Source: Cristatella mucedo
Lineage: Eukaryota; Bryozoa; Phylactolaemata; Cristatellidae
Direction of reading: 5' to 3'
NCBI GenBank assembly: GCA_009760855.2
Contig: WPIO01000016.1
Span: 6,258,501 to 6,322,500 of the forward strand
DNA length: 64,000 nucleotides
Each line of letters opens with the position of its first letter. Positions within the stretch are counted from its first letter, which is position 1. Position numbers and translations under genes: made by a program. The notes beneath the pieces are model-generated. The model worked only from the letters and a program-made list of their open reading frames with translations. It did no database searches and was not told the DNA's origin. Positions 23,111 through 34,189 of the stretch are shown here, piece by piece.

Positions 23111-23474
23111 CAGATTCACGTGGTCAAACTTTTTTGTGACCATAGTCACACCCATTTTGCTCTTATGCTCACGGTGCTACGATCTGAGCCAGATGCCTAC
23201 CAGATGATCGATGCCTACGATGATCTTGATGAAGTTGGAGAGATGGCCATAAAAACGTCGGAGCACGTAACTGCAGCACGTAGCCTGCCTGGTAGCCATA
23301 GCTTTTGGCAAAGCCGCACGGCGGCACTGCATTAGAAACACATACTGCCAGGAAGTAAGTCATCAGAATATGCTCGGCTAAGGACATGCCCAAACAAGCT
23401 GCTGCTAATCAGTTGACCAAGACCTGGCACCGGTTAGATTTAAACGAAAAATGACCGGCACCGGCAGCAGCCTA

Positions 23475-23575
23475 TACCAAAAGCTGCCGAACGCCTATAT
23501 ACGGAAAGCTGCAGAATGCCTATACACCGGAAGCTGCTGAATGCCTATACACCGGAAGCTGCTGAACGAGAGCCC
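23475..23575. repeat. 25-bp tandem repeat, about four copies
   Basis: Units of the form GCCTATACACCGGAAGCTGC are repeated with small changes. Confidence 0.85.
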
Positions 23576-23899
23576 CACCCACACCCCATCGTCAAAAGGC
23601 GAGTTGGCCAAGAACTTCCGGGTCAAGCGACGGCACTTGCAACTTACGCAGCTGTTACCCAAAATAATGTTACAGCTGCACTGTAACAGTGTCTGCACAA
23701 AAGTCCTAGGCCGAAGACTCAGCGCTCACACCTAGTACCTGCTAGTGCTAGTCCTCACCACACTTGACAAATGCCGGCCTTGAAGTCGGAGCCTTAAAGC
23801 GAGGCTACCGAGTCGCAGACGCAGCGAAGCAGAAGACTACGACAGCAGCAGCAGCACGACAGCAATGACACGAGCCTGGCGATGACCTTATCCTTATAA

Positions 23900-24292
23900 T
23901 TAGTAATAATAACAATAATAATAGTGCACTTGATAAAGCGCCCTCAGAGAACCCAATCTCTTTCTAGGCGCTTTACATTTGCTGCAAAGGGAACCGCGAT
24001 TGAATGGCGAGTGATATCATGCTTGAAAAACAACATGAATAACGTGGTTAGGGTGACATGCACAGGGTCAGCATGCAAGTACGGTTAGTGGCAGCATGCA
24101 CAGTGTCAGCACGCATAAGCACATCAAGGACGAATCACAGGGACTCACTAAATGCTGTCCTAAATATGTGCGTTTTTAAGATCTTTCTAAATGTGGTCAA
24201 GGCAGGGGATGTTGTGACGCAAGTCGGGAGCGAGTTCCAGGCTTTGGGAGCATACGACCTAAATGCACCGTCTCCAAAGGATTCGAGAAAGT
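23900..24292 (-). mobile_element. LINE-A 3' end, minus orientation
   Basis: Tail, 3' UTR and the last 60 or so codons (KAWNSLPTCV-like) in reverse complement, ending at GTCTCCAAAGGATTCG. It lies about 250 bases 3' of TANGO6-like exon 2. Confidence 0.9.
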
Positions 24293-24546
24293 GGTGCACG
24301 CCCTCTGCGCATAGCAATCTATTCGACAGCCACAGAGGTCTACAGGTGTTCGTCCATCAGCACCATCCACAGCGTGCTACTCAACTTAGAAGCAGCTCAC
24401 CGAGCCTGCTGCCGACGCGGCGCTTTCGCTCGACCAATGGGATCAGATCGATCAGAGCGTGCGTCTGCGACCAATGCAGCAGACGAGCGCTGGCGCTGCA
24501 GGCAAGCCGCGCCAGCGAGCACGCACAGCAAGCGCTGGCAACTCAC

Positions 24547-25031
24547 CCGCTGCAGCAGAACGAAGAGCTCGCGCACCAGCAGCGGCTTGTACACGGACTT
24601 GACGAGCGCACTCAGTCTGCCGCAATAGTGGCTCCGCTCGGCGTCTGATCCCTCGGGGAAGCAGGACGAAGCCGTCGTGCCACTGTCGCCGCTTCCGCCG
24701 CACGGAGCGGACGAGCAGCAGGCGGCAGCAGCAGTCGCCTCGTCGGCGGCAGCTCGCCTGCCCTTGGCCAGCTGGATGACGGCGGCGAGCAGGTCGGCCA
24801 GGTAGCGAGACAGCAGTGGGCCGCCGAGAGACGCGTGCTGCGCCGCGTCCAGCAGGCCGTCGACGGCGAGTCGAAACAGGCGTGCGCACGGCCTTGTGGC
24901 CGCCTTCAGCAGGACGGCGCCGTGCCTGGTGCGCGCCTCGGCGTCGCCGCCGAGGCCCGGGACGCCGAGGCCGGGCAGCACGGCCAGGGCGAGCACGAAC
25001 TGCAGCACGGCGGTGACGGTGGCGGTCTGGC
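24547..25031 (-). CDS. TANGO6: TANGO6-like exon 2
   Basis: The largest exon: 485 bases, 161 codons plus two bases, phase 1 in and phase 0 out. The acceptor is CTTAG and the donor CAGCGG|GTGAGT. It begins VLQFVLALAVLPGLGVPGLG, continues through an LDAAQHASLGGPLLSRYLAD helix, then a low-complexity Ala/Gly/Ser loop, and ends YKPLLVRELFVLLQR. All three blocks sit in the same order as in TANGO6 (V-Q-F-I-V-T-L-G, V-A-Q-H-A-S-L-G, Y-Q-P-L-V-V-R-E-L). GC content is very high, which produces long spurious frames on both strands. Confidence 0.92.
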
Positions 25032-25399
25032 CTAAGCGACGAGCGAAACACGGGCCGGATGCGCGGCAGCGAGCGGAGCGGCAGCGAGCAAAGAAGCTGC
25101 CTGCTGCTAGCTGCAAGGGGAGGCGGCCGAGCCGGAACCGAAACGGGAAGGGTGGGCGGACGAGGCAAAAAAGAGTGCAAAAGCTGCGGCAGCAGCAACT
25201 GCACAGCGAGCTCTGACGACAGCCACGTGCAGGGCACGTGGACGTACCCGAGACCGGCGTGCGCTGCTGCGAGTACTTCGGGGGGGGGTGGAACGAGTGC
25301 TAGCATCGAGCCCCCACCCAATTCGAGCGTGCACACATCAACGCTGTATGCTAACAGCACGATACATTTGGCTGCGTAGCCATCAAACGTCCTGGAGCT

Positions 25400-26640
25400 T
25401 TATTTTCCGTAGTCGAGGACATATAGAACCAATTGCATCAAACCGAAATCAAAAATTTTAAAAACTAGGGTAAAAAAAGCAGAGCTGAACTCACATTTCA
25501 AATTTTACTCCGATATGTGAAATATTAGTTAAGTTATTTAATTTACAAGGCACCAACCACCCCTGGAAATGAAGCTGTATACAAGTCACAAGTATGCACC
25601 TGAACAAGCTTCAAGCATCTATGGCGATCAACTAAGGTTCGACAAGTTGGGATACCAGTTGCATATGATGCAGAGATCGGTAAATCTTTTATTGTTAGAT
25701 TTGTTGCTTCCGGTTTACATCGGGTTGGGCGTGGTTTGCATAACGAATTTCTCCTTTCATTCGGAAGTCGTCTTCCGAAGTCGAACTTTGGATCCCAGTT
25801 CTAACATATTTGTCTTTCGTAAGGTACCATAAACACATATTCGACTGCCGGACAAATGTTTTAGGTATTTTCTTGACTTTCCCCCTTAACTCGGCTGGTA
25901 GCATTTGGTAGCATTGACGCAGCAAGTTTGGAAATGTCAAGAGCTAAGCGTGACTGCATAGAAGCGCACAAAGGGCACGCCTATGCCTAAAGCAATCACA
26001 CTGCACTGATGGTACCGCTCGACGTCACTGATCCTACTTCCTGCTCCACAACTCATCCCTTCCTGTCAGCGATTATCGAATGTCAGCGATTATGCAGAGA
26101 GATAGTCAAACTTTCTGCTATGCCTCGTACTCTGTCCACAGCAGAAATTGACATAGTACCCAGTGGCTGTTTACATTTACAGTAAATAAATACGTTTTAC
26201 ATATATCTTTTTGGTTTTAGAATTTGGGGCATTTAGGAATTGGTTTTTTGTTTAGGAGGAACTCTAAAATAAAAACATGTACAGGCATATCTGAACAGTG
26301 CTTATTTAATGTAAACACAAAAGTAGCAGGTTAGCATGTTGAACTTCCGGCTAAGGACATGGCACCCACCAACACCGACCAAGATCAAATTAATGAGTGT
26401 AGCCTACAGCCATAGCCGGTGCCCTTTGTTCCATCTCAATTCCCTTACCCGAATAAAAGCCCGGATAGAGATTAATTTCTCTTGCAGGGCCACATGAATG
26501 ATGGATACATACTATTAATTATCTCCCATCCATCCTGCTACATCCACCGTTCTGATTCCCTTTCGGACCCATTGTTACAGCTCCCCTGCCCTCGGCTCTC
26601 TGCCAGGCTTCCTCCTTTCGAGTGTCACGGTAGAAAGGCA
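25400..26640. other. Intronic stretch, mostly unrecognised
   Basis: The intron between exons 1 and 2 is AT-richer than the exons. Near 25800-25940 the minus strand has a short frame with LINE-like composition (PAELRGKVKK) that is too weak to call. Confidence 0.4.
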
Positions 26641-26659
26641 AGATGGAGCAGTTGCAAGC

Positions 26660-26890
26660 ATCCTAACTAACGCTGACCCACACGGCCTGCCTTGGCTTGA
26701 CTCCTTCATACTTAGCAGAACCGCTGCACCAGTTTCAGCCTTCTCGTGCGCTCGGGTCCCCCTTCGGATAAAAATTAGCTATCCCAATTCTAGGCTTAAA
26801 GACCTTGGCAACAGCAGCTTTTACTCAGCAGGTCCTAGACTGTGGAACTCCCCTCCACAATTCTTACGCAACGGCATACCCTGCTGCCGA
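26660..26890 (+). mobile_element. LINE-B fragment (ORF end)
   Basis: The block CTGACCCACACGGCC ... CTTCTCGTGCGCTCGGGTCC ... TGGAACTCCCCTCCACAATTC is also present in the copies at 9.5, 30.0 and 60.7 kb. The reading frame is broken. Confidence 0.8.
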
Positions 26891-26894
26891 TTGT

Positions 26895-27000
26895 AATAAC
26901 AATAATAATAGTAATAATAGTAATAATAAGGACACTACATTTGTACAGCGCCCTCAGAGAAACCCATTTATCTCCCAACTTACTTAGCATTTGCTCTAGC
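26895..27000 (-). repeat. LINE-A tail fragment with (AAT)n
   Basis: Imperfect AAT/AGT repeats followed by TTTGTACAGCGCCCTCAGAG. It is degenerate beyond that. Confidence 0.7.
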
Positions 27001-27239
27001 AACCCATAGAACTGGTGTTGTTGGACAGATTGAGCATCGCATCAATCAGCAATTGGCACTATTGCTGCAAATTTGCTTTCCCTTTTAGTTTCTAATTTTG
27101 GTGATTGCATTGCCTAAGCTCGAATCTCCTTCTAGGCACTGAACATATCCAGCTATGGCTCATCCTTTCCAGCCGTCCTGGGCAGCTACATACACGCTTG
27201 TTTCGATAACGTTTCGATAACGATTTCATCCAGGCTTGA

Positions 27240-27985
27240 TTAGATAAAGATACCACATCTAAGTTGGTCCATGCATTCGTGACATCCCGTCTCGACTTCT
27301 GCAACTCACTGCTTACTGGCCTACCAGCATGTGCGATCAGGCGATTGCAGCTGGTGCAAAACTCGGCAGCTAGACTTGTCTGTCGTGAGCGTCGCAGTTG
27401 CCACATTACTCCACTTCTCGCCGATCTGCACTGGCTACCAGTCAAGCAACAGATTCACTTCAAGGTTTTGTCACTCACTTTTAGGTCCCTTCATTCTATG
27501 GCTCCAGCCTATCTTTCAGATATACTATCCCATCAGGCAAAGCATCGTACCACCCACTTTTCGGATTCCAAGTCTAGAAATACCTTGTACAAACCTTAAA
27601 TCCTTTGGAGACCGTGCATTTAGTTTGTATGCTCCCAAAGCCTGGAACTCCCTCCCGACCTGCGTCAGAACATCCCCTGACCTGACCACATTTAAAAGGA
27701 ACTTAAAAACACCTATTTAGGACAGCATTTAGTGGGTCCCTGTGATTCGTCCTTCACGTGCTTATTCGTGCTGACACTGTGCATGCTGCCACTAACCACA
27801 TTTGCATGCCGACCCTGTGCATGTCACCCTTAACCATATTATTCATTTCGTTTGTTTTTCAAGCATGATTTTACTTACCATTCAATTGCATTTCACTTTG
27901 CAGCAAATGTAAAGCGCCTAGAGAGAGATTAAGTTCTCTGAGGGCGCATTATCAAGTGAATTATTATTATTATTATTATTATTAT
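27240..27985 (+). mobile_element. LINE-A copy, plus orientation
   Basis: C-terminal RT region (ARLVCRERRSCHITPLLAD, then HWLPVKQQ) with one frameshift near 27560. The KAWNSLPTCVRTS end, full 3' UTR, tail and (ATT)n follow. A LINE-B tail follows immediately. Confidence 0.92.
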
Positions 27986-27986
27986 G

Positions 27987-28185
27987 CTACTCACTTCCTC
28001 GACTGCCCTCCAGAATCAGTAATACTTCTCAATTACCCTTTGTTGCATGAGATAAAGTCTGTTGGCAACCACATGTGTGCCAAAAGCCGCCTAGGTTTTT
28101 AGTGGGCTAAAGAGAACTCTCCTGTGCAACACCCACTTAGTCTTTGTAGCTCTACGGAGATACAGACGAAGAGACATGGCATTAC
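27987..28185 (+). mobile_element. LINE-B 3' UTR
   Basis: It reads GTTGCATGAGATAAAGTCTG through AACACCCACTTAGTCTTTG to GAGATACAGACGAAG. This is the same 3' terminus as the 9.9-kb copy. Confidence 0.85.
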
Positions 28186-28284
28186 TACGATCACACCCAC
28201 ATCAACTCAATCGAGCAAAAGCCTTGCGACCATCGTGCTCTAGGCACGGTCAGTCAGCCAAATGCATCATGCCAAGAAATTGCT

Positions 28285-28422
28285 ATTTCTCTCTCTCTCT
28301 CTCTCTCTCTTCCCTCTCTCTCTCTCTAGCCCTCTCTCCTTCTCTCCCCCCTCTCTCCTTCTCTCCCCCCTCTCTCCTTCTCTCTCCATCTCTCCTCGCT
28401 CTTTTATTCTCTCTCTCTCTCG

Positions 28423-28497
<75 letters not shown>
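28285..28497. repeat. (CT)n microsatellite, about 210 bp
   Basis: Long CT tract with CC and TT interruptions, 213 bases 3' of the TANGO6-like exon 1 donor. In the gene's sense strand it is (GA)n. Confidence 0.95.
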
Positions 28498-28709
28498 CCT
28501 TGCCGCTACTCCCAGCGAACTGCCCGTCGTTGCAAGCAGTGCTGCCGGCCGCACAGCATCCTTAGCAGGAGCAGGTGGCAGGGTGCAGGTGCAGGCCCCT
28601 GTGGGCGCTGCAGAAGTCGTCGCGACGACGTTTCCAAGAAACGCGCACGTGACGATGAAAGGCAGCCGGTCTCTCAGGACGCCGCTGAGCAGCCGCTGAG
28701 GCGATTTAC

Positions 28710-29030
28710 CGAAGCTGAGCACGTCGGGCGGAAGCTTGGGAGCGCGATGCTCTCCGGCGGCCACCGGCGGCCGCTCCGCGGCGCGCTCCTCTCCCGCGAA
28801 CCGCTCTGCGGCCGACGTGAGCTCCTGCCGAAGCCGTCGAAGGAGCGTGAGGCACAGCGCCACCACCGGATGCGAGACGTCCTCGGCGCAGCACGCTGCG
28901 TCGAGCGCGCTCACGTCGCCCCGCAGGTCAGAGCACGCCTCCTCTGCGCTTATGTCGCCCAGCAGTCGGCGCACGCGATCGGCCAAGGTCGAGTGCAGCG
29001 CGTCCGCACGCGCATCTGCCGCCGGTCTCT
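28710..29030 (-). CDS. TANGO6: TANGO6-like exon 1 (first recognisable exon)
   Basis: Ends ...KLPPDVLSF at CTTCG|GTAAAT, phase 1. This joins exon 2 in frame and reproduces the family's P-P-D-V-L-S landmark. Upstream is an Ala/Arg-rich helical region with a VVALCLTLLRRLRQELTSAA helix. The proposed 5' edge is an ACTTTGCAG acceptor at 29031-29032 after a pyrimidine-rich run, which leaves a phase-1 entry. A possible tiny coding exon before it (ATG at about 29175, CCAG|GTCGGT donor) has the right phase but no independent support. Confidence 0.78.
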
Positions 29031-29689
29031 CTGCAAAGTCCGCTACAGCGAGGGCGGCGCGATGAAAAGGCGCGATGCACGCTGCACTGTAGACGCGCGC
29101 TTGCGCGCGAGCGCGTCGCGCCCGTCGGGGAGGGGTGGGAATGGGCACCGACCTGGCGTCGTCAGCGCTTTCATGAGGCGAAATATTAATTCAGGCGGCA
29201 TGATTGATACAATAAACTAGGCAGACCGGTGAACCAGCCGCCAACCCGGTTAAGCGGCAAGAACTCGGGGTCAAAGGCTGAACTGTGGGATCAAAGAGCT
29301 TCGGCAGCGCCGCGCTCACGAAGTACGACGACAGCGTAAACGCGCGTACAGGCGTGCGACGCAGCTCGCGGCTCGAGGCGCCCATGCGGCGCACACCCGG
29401 AAGTGCAGGGCAAGGTCACGCAAAAAGCGGTCGCAATGAACGGGGGGGGCAACTCCGCGCAGCAGGTTCCTAACGGCAACGTAGGGGGACCACTTGCGCT
29501 TGACATTCCGTCTCGTAGCATGGGTTTTACCGGTTGGTCACTTGTTGAAAGTGACCCAGATTCTATCATCACGGGAAGGAGCGCTGGTTCGGCAGCCGTC
29601 TGCATTATGCGACGACGGAGCGTGCAGCGAATGTCCATCTGCGCCGAGGGCGGAGCAGCGACTGCGATGTAAAACTATAAAAATATAAT

Positions 29690-30940
29690 TCATTTGTATA
29701 GTGTCCTAATGCATCTCCGTCTGTAACTCCACAAAGCCATAAAGACTATGTAGTTGTTATGCAGGAGAGTTCTATATAGCGCAATCCCAACCTAAGCGGC
29801 TTTCGGTACGCATTCGGTAGCCCACAGGCTTCATCTCACGCAGCAAAGAGAAAGTGGGAAGCATAGCAGAGTCAGGAGAGTAGTTGAGGTAATGAGCAGC
29901 ATGGAAGTAGCAGCTCAGAACCGCTGAAAAGAATGAGCAATAGTCCGGAGCAGGAGAGTAGTTGTCGTTGCGTAAGAATTGTGGGAGCGAGTTCTACAGT
30001 CTAGGACCTGCAGAGCTAAAGCTTCTGTCGTCAACGGTCTTTAAGCGGAGGAATGGTAACAGCTAATTTATTGTCCATGCAGGACCTGAGGGCACGAGGA
30101 GGGTGAAACTGGTGCACCAGTTCAGCTAGGTATTGAGAAGCCAAGCCGTGGCTGGCCTTGTGGGTCAGCGTAAGAACTTTGCTCTGTATACGTTGATCAA
30201 CCGCCAGCTATCCTAGTTCTTTTAGCAAAGGATACGGGCTTTCAAACCTCTGGGAGTTGAAAACTAGCCTTGCAGCCATATTCATAGCCAGCTCCAGTGG
30301 CCTGGTTGCTTTCTTTGGTAGCCCAGCCAAAAGGGAATTACAATAATCAAGCCGAGGCAGAACTAAGGAGCTAGTTAAATGTTTTGCAAGTCACTGTGGA
30401 AGACAGCTCCTAATCTTAGATAGGGATCGGACATGATGGCTAGCTGTAGAAGCTCTGTCGAAGCTGTAGAAGCAGTCTTCTGAATGGAGCTTTTAAAATT
30501 TAGGCAGCTGTCGTAAACGACGCCAAAATTTCGAGCACGTGGCGATGGTCGCACAACAACACCACCTATTAGAAGACCAGAGTATTCTCATCCAGCCAGA
30601 CGCTTAGGATGTCCTGTGAGCAGCAGTTCAGTTTAATCGTCATTTAGCTTCAAAAAATTTTCCGACATCCGGGATCTAATGTTGGCAAGGCAAGCATTCA
30701 GTTTATCAGTTATTGCGGCAGATTCCGACGGATCGAATGACAAATACAGCTGAATATCGGCAGCATAAAAGTGATATCCTATTCCATGGACCTTAATAAC
30801 TTTTCCCAGAGGTTGAGTATAAATGGAGAACAGCAAGGAACCGAGGACGAACCCTTGATGGACTCCACAGGTGACCCGTATCGTGTGTGAGAAATGACCC
30901 CCACACGACACGGATTGAACACGATCCTAAGAAAAGTGTA
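29690..30940 (-). mobile_element. LINE-B copy, longest contiguous
   Basis: A reverse-oriented CR1/L2-like LINE of about 1.25 kb. It carries the 3' UTR (29705-29960), the post-RT region, and at 30633-30911 the palm part with VHQGFVLGSLLFSIYTQPLG and the catalytic loop read as Tyr-Ala-Ala-Asp. The usual metal-binding loop is Tyr-Ala-Asp-Asp, so one catalytic Asp is lost and the copy is dead. Frames between blocks are broken. Confidence 0.9.
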
Positions 30941-31035
30941 ACATCTTAAGGAACTTAATATCTATTAAGGCGTTTCACATAGACCTCGGGGCTAGAGCAC
31001 AAGACCTCGGTAATCGTGGGGCCGAAGCAGCACTG
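30940..31035 (-). repeat. SINE-1 copy, partial
   Basis: AACTTAATATCTATTAAGGC (tail) followed by CCTCGGGGCTAGAGCACAAG (degraded B-box region), in minus orientation next to the LINE-B copy. Confidence 0.7.
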
Positions 31036-31539
31036 CTTGCTTTGTCTCTAATGCGAAATATAATTACAGCGGTCCTTGAAAATCGGGATGCTACTGGCAA
31101 CTCGATCTTAGCTGATCGAATAGCGGTCTGGCGGGAGAGTGTATCCGAGATAACCCGGGAGCAGCTTTAACGCTCGTACATCCGCTAGTGTTCTAAGTAT
31201 ATCAATTCAACGTGCGGCTCCTCCTGTGACCACAGTGCCGTAGCAATATGTCCAGCCACGGATAGTATCAACGATTCAAATATTAAATCCTACAACCCGA
31301 AACCCACAATCTATTTCAAAGAGTACTCTTAACATTCGGAAGCAGCTTTCGTCACGTGCATACAAGGGGATACCACTCGGCGAGGACGCTGCCTCTATAA
31401 TTTAATTTGACAATTGTGACTCCAAAGCGAGGAGCTCGCGAGAGTGAGTGAAAACTCACACCGCACTCCACGGTTAAGCTGAGATGCTTGTTTTGAGACG
31501 AGTCGTGCCGTACAGAGTGTCCACCTCGATTATATTAAT

Positions 31540-31665
31540 AATCATCATAATCACAATCATAATCATAATCATAATATATTTGTTATAGCACCAACGGAGA
31601 ACTCAATCTTTTTTTAGGCATTCTTTACATTGGCTGCAAAGGAAGCATGATCGAATGGTTAGTGG
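31540..31665 (-). repeat. LINE-A tail with (ATCATA)n
   Basis: AATCATAATCAT repeats come before ATTTGTTATAGCACCAACGG, then the tail and AGGCATTCTTTACATTGGC. Confidence 0.75.
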
Positions 31666-31894
31666 TATTCAGGCTAGTTTACCTATTTCTTATTCCTCGC
31701 CTGCGGATCCCTTCTGTTGTTGATCACAGCGCTTATTTTATTGTGCACATCGGTGGTAACCGGTTCGTGTCCGGAAGCATTCTAGGCGTTGGCAATCATA
31801 AGAGGACCGCTAGAATTCCGCGCTCTCGACCTCTGAGATCTCGATCGGCAGACCTGGCGAGGCGCGGAATATGCTTAAGGCGTTTTACTCCATC

Positions 31895-31898
31895 AATT

Positions 31899-31941
<43 letters not shown>

Positions 31942-32070
31942 ATAGCGCTCCAGGAGAACTTAATCTCTATTCAGGCGCTTCACACATATGTCTCGGGGCT
32001 CGAACCCACGACCTCAGCCAGAACTTGGTCGGGGCGAGCACCTTAACCGCTGGACCAGACCAGCTTGGCA
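31895..32070 (-). repeat. SINE-1 copy with (TA)n end
   Basis: The minus strand reads from an A-box-like TCCAGCGGTTAAGGTGCTCG through B box GTGGGTTCGAGCCCC and the LINE-A-type tail to (TA)n. This is one of the cleanest SINE-1 copies. Confidence 0.88.
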
Positions 32071-32079
32071 ATTCGTTTT

Positions 32080-32900
32080 GTATGCGGCGGCGACTCGCAC
32101 GTAGCTGCGATATGTCCGGGGCGTCGCAACGACGCGCAGCCAAAAAACGAGTAAGGGGAAGCGCATGTTATAGCACCGGCGCATTTCCCTGCCTGTCAAC
32201 TCGACCGCCAACAATAAATGTTCTCAACGGCGGTTGTATTATGAAGGCGCTCCTCGATACTAGCTGCTCTCGGTCGATAGTGACTAAATCGGTGGTACTG
32301 CGTGCCACCTCGGCACAGTCTTATCCGGTTAACGAGCCAGGAATTACGTTTAATGGAGCAGTCCCTCGTTGCCGGTTGGACAGCCGCATGACATGCTCTG
32401 TGCAGGGCATCGCAATAGAGCTGGACTGCCTCGTATCCAAGATCGTACCGGGGTATGATATGCTCCTTGGCATGGATGCTGTGCGGCAGCTGGGAGGCAT
32501 GGTGATAGGCCCTGAAGGTGATGTAGTAACCTTCAATGGGTGGGGCAATGAAATCGGGGCACTGTCGAGCGACGTCAGTGTTTCTGATAGAGACTTTTCG
32601 GCGGTGTACCGCGACGGAAAATGGGTCGTAAAGTGGCATCGGGCCGACGGCGTGACTTCTCTCACCCTGGTAAACCGCGTCGAAGCTTACCGCGTGCCCG
32701 CCGACTTGCAGGCCGACTACGATAAGGAGATCCAAGAGTTGATCCAACTCGGCTGGCTGAAGCCCGACGAAGGGGAGTGTGAAGGCCTCGTGCCGCCAAT
32801 GGCCGCGTTCCAGAGTAATAAAGACAAAGTGCGGCCCGTTTGAGACTACCGCACGAGCCGAACCAATGCGTTTCCAGCCACACTGCCTACGGTGACGTTT
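32080..32900 (+). mobile_element. Broken LTR retrotransposon, protease to early RT
   Basis: The plus-strand frame is open to 32843. It encodes an aspartic protease core, here LLDTSCSRSIV in place of the D-T-G catalytic triplet, with ILGMD-equivalent LLGMD downstream. A linker and the entry to the RT domain (PADLQADYDKEIQELIQLGW) follow. A TGA at 32841-32843 stops it just after the KVRPV motif, and similarity fades by about 32890. It is a diverged relative of the 43-45 kb element, about 400 residues long, with no LTRs seen. Confidence 0.88.
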
Positions 32901-32999
32901 GTAGCAAGAAACTTTAAAAAAGCAATAGTGAAAACAGCACAGCGCTCGGCGGGGTTCTTGCGCAACGATTGCTCAGCGCGTGCATGTCTCCAAGTATCG

Positions 33000-33760
33000 G
33001 TTTGCAGCTAAAAAGTCGGAAGATTTGGAAGGAGTAGTTGATTTCTTTCTGTAGGCACGAAGGACACCGACAGGAATAGACCTAAAAAGAAAAAACAAAG
33101 GAAAGATTTTGCAGGTGTAGTCATTCCCTTCCTAAAGACAGGATCGACGTCGCCAGGTAAGAGTGCACAGTTTGCGGTTGTCCGGGCTCTAGCGCATTTC
33201 AAATTGCCCCGTTAATTTATCGGTTGAGGTAAGATTATCTCGATGAAATTGACGCTACAAATGCCTGAGCCTCGAGTAGCTTGCAGTGAGCTAGTGACCC
33301 CCCCCCCCCGCCGTTGCGATGTAGTCCTCGGCCGCTGACCCGCTGACCCGCTGACCCGCTCGTGACCGCCGCTCTCGCGCCCTCCTTAACGATATCGTGG
33401 GAGCGTAACCGGCTGATGAATTGACAAAATTCCTGTGGTTGTCACCCGAAAAAACGCGCCTGCTGCGCGCCTTGCTTGCTCTCACTGGCACGCGTTCCCG
33501 TCTTTCTCACCGGTTCCGGTAGCGGTATTCCACTTGCGACATTGCTCGTAGGAGAGACGGTGTAGCTGAATCGGCACCCAGGTGTGCATAACAGTAAACT
33601 ATACTATATTTGATATCAAGTCGCGAGAAAGACGGAAAGAAGTGGGTCGTTTCGTCCTCGATAGTAGGCCCTACGGAAAACGCAGAGGCGGAAGTCTAAC
33701 GAGGTCAACTGCGTCGACTGATGAAATGGATTCTTTAACTCAATCAAGAGCTTAAGAGTC
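33000..33760. other. Unassigned intergenic stretch
   Basis: Contains a C(11) run at about 33298-33309 and four tandem CTGACCCG units at about 33335-33360. No coding feature was supported. Confidence 0.5.
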
Positions 33761-33767
33761 CCCCTTG

Positions 33768-33915
33768 TTTGGCCGGAGGGTCATAGGATCAAATTTGGCC
33801 CAGGCGCTCGCCTTTGACGACCGAGGTCGCGAGTTCGAGTCCTGCGGCATATGTAATGCACCTGAATAAAGAGATCGGGCTCTCTTTGGGCGGTATGTAA
33901 ATGAAGTATAATATT
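33768..33915 (+). repeat. SINE-1 copy, diverged
   Basis: The B-box region GCGAGTTCGAGTCCTGCGGC is followed by TGCACCTGAATAAAGAGATC and the tail. Confidence 0.75.
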
Positions 33916-34189
33916 CAAGAGGATAAACGATGAGATATCAAGCAGAAGCCAAACAAGCAAGGAATTTTGAGTTGTATCAGATTTTTCAAATACTATTGCT
34001 TTGTAGTAAGGAGCTTACGTGTAAATATTCAGAACCTTTGAAGCTGTTGGATAATGAATACTTCCTAAGTCGCGTTTGTTTACCGAACCCTCGGAAATAG
34101 GTAACGCCTACTGTGGAAAACGACAGACCGCGTTACGAGAGCAAGGCTGCCTGACATACAGCACAAGTTATTTTCTGCCTCTATAGCAG

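Larger units (their letters stand above)
1..29030 (-). other. TANGO6: TANGO6-like gene (gene span, 3' end outside window)
   Basis: This entry covers the whole transcription unit; the exons are listed separately. TANGO6 (transport and Golgi organisation 6, TMCO7) is a large HEAT-repeat protein implicated in secretory-pathway organisation, and its yeast relative Rtp1 is linked to RNA polymerase II assembly. Twelve exons were found by translating the minus strand, comparing with the family as remembered, and demanding matching splice phases. Shared landmarks are the PPDVLS segment, an AQHASLG motif, a P-L-x-V-R-E-L-F segment, a Cys-Pro-Ser ... YY ... APQ segment, and the late Ser-His-Gly/Thr-Arg-Gly region. 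The exons add up to roughly 870 residues, and about 200 more are expected left of base 1. The introns hold LINEs and microsatellites. Identity is modest, so exon edges without a good family anchor are provisional. Confidence 0.85.

Noticed and set aside
24452-25360. 302-codon minus-strand open frame, Arg/Pro-rich
   Set aside because: It is an alternative frame over TANGO6-like exon 2; very high GC removes stop codons. The real frame is fixed by family landmarks and splice phase.
28267-28700. Extension of the exon-1 frame through Arg-Glu repeats
   Set aside because: The exon ends at CTTCG|GTAAAT, which joins exon 2 exactly. Beyond it the frame only reads the (GA)n microsatellite.
29211-29386. 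ATG-started minus-strand frame (MGASSRELRRTPV...) as the TANGO6 N-terminus
   Set aside because: It has a reasonable donor (TACTTC|GTGAGC), but that is phase 0 and does not join the proposed exon 1 acceptor. No family similarity could be argued.
31647-32080. N-terminal part of the long plus-strand frame as a host gene
   Set aside because: This part reads through a LINE-A tail, (TA)n and a reversed SINE-1. Only the portion after about 32080 is protein-derived, from a retroelement.
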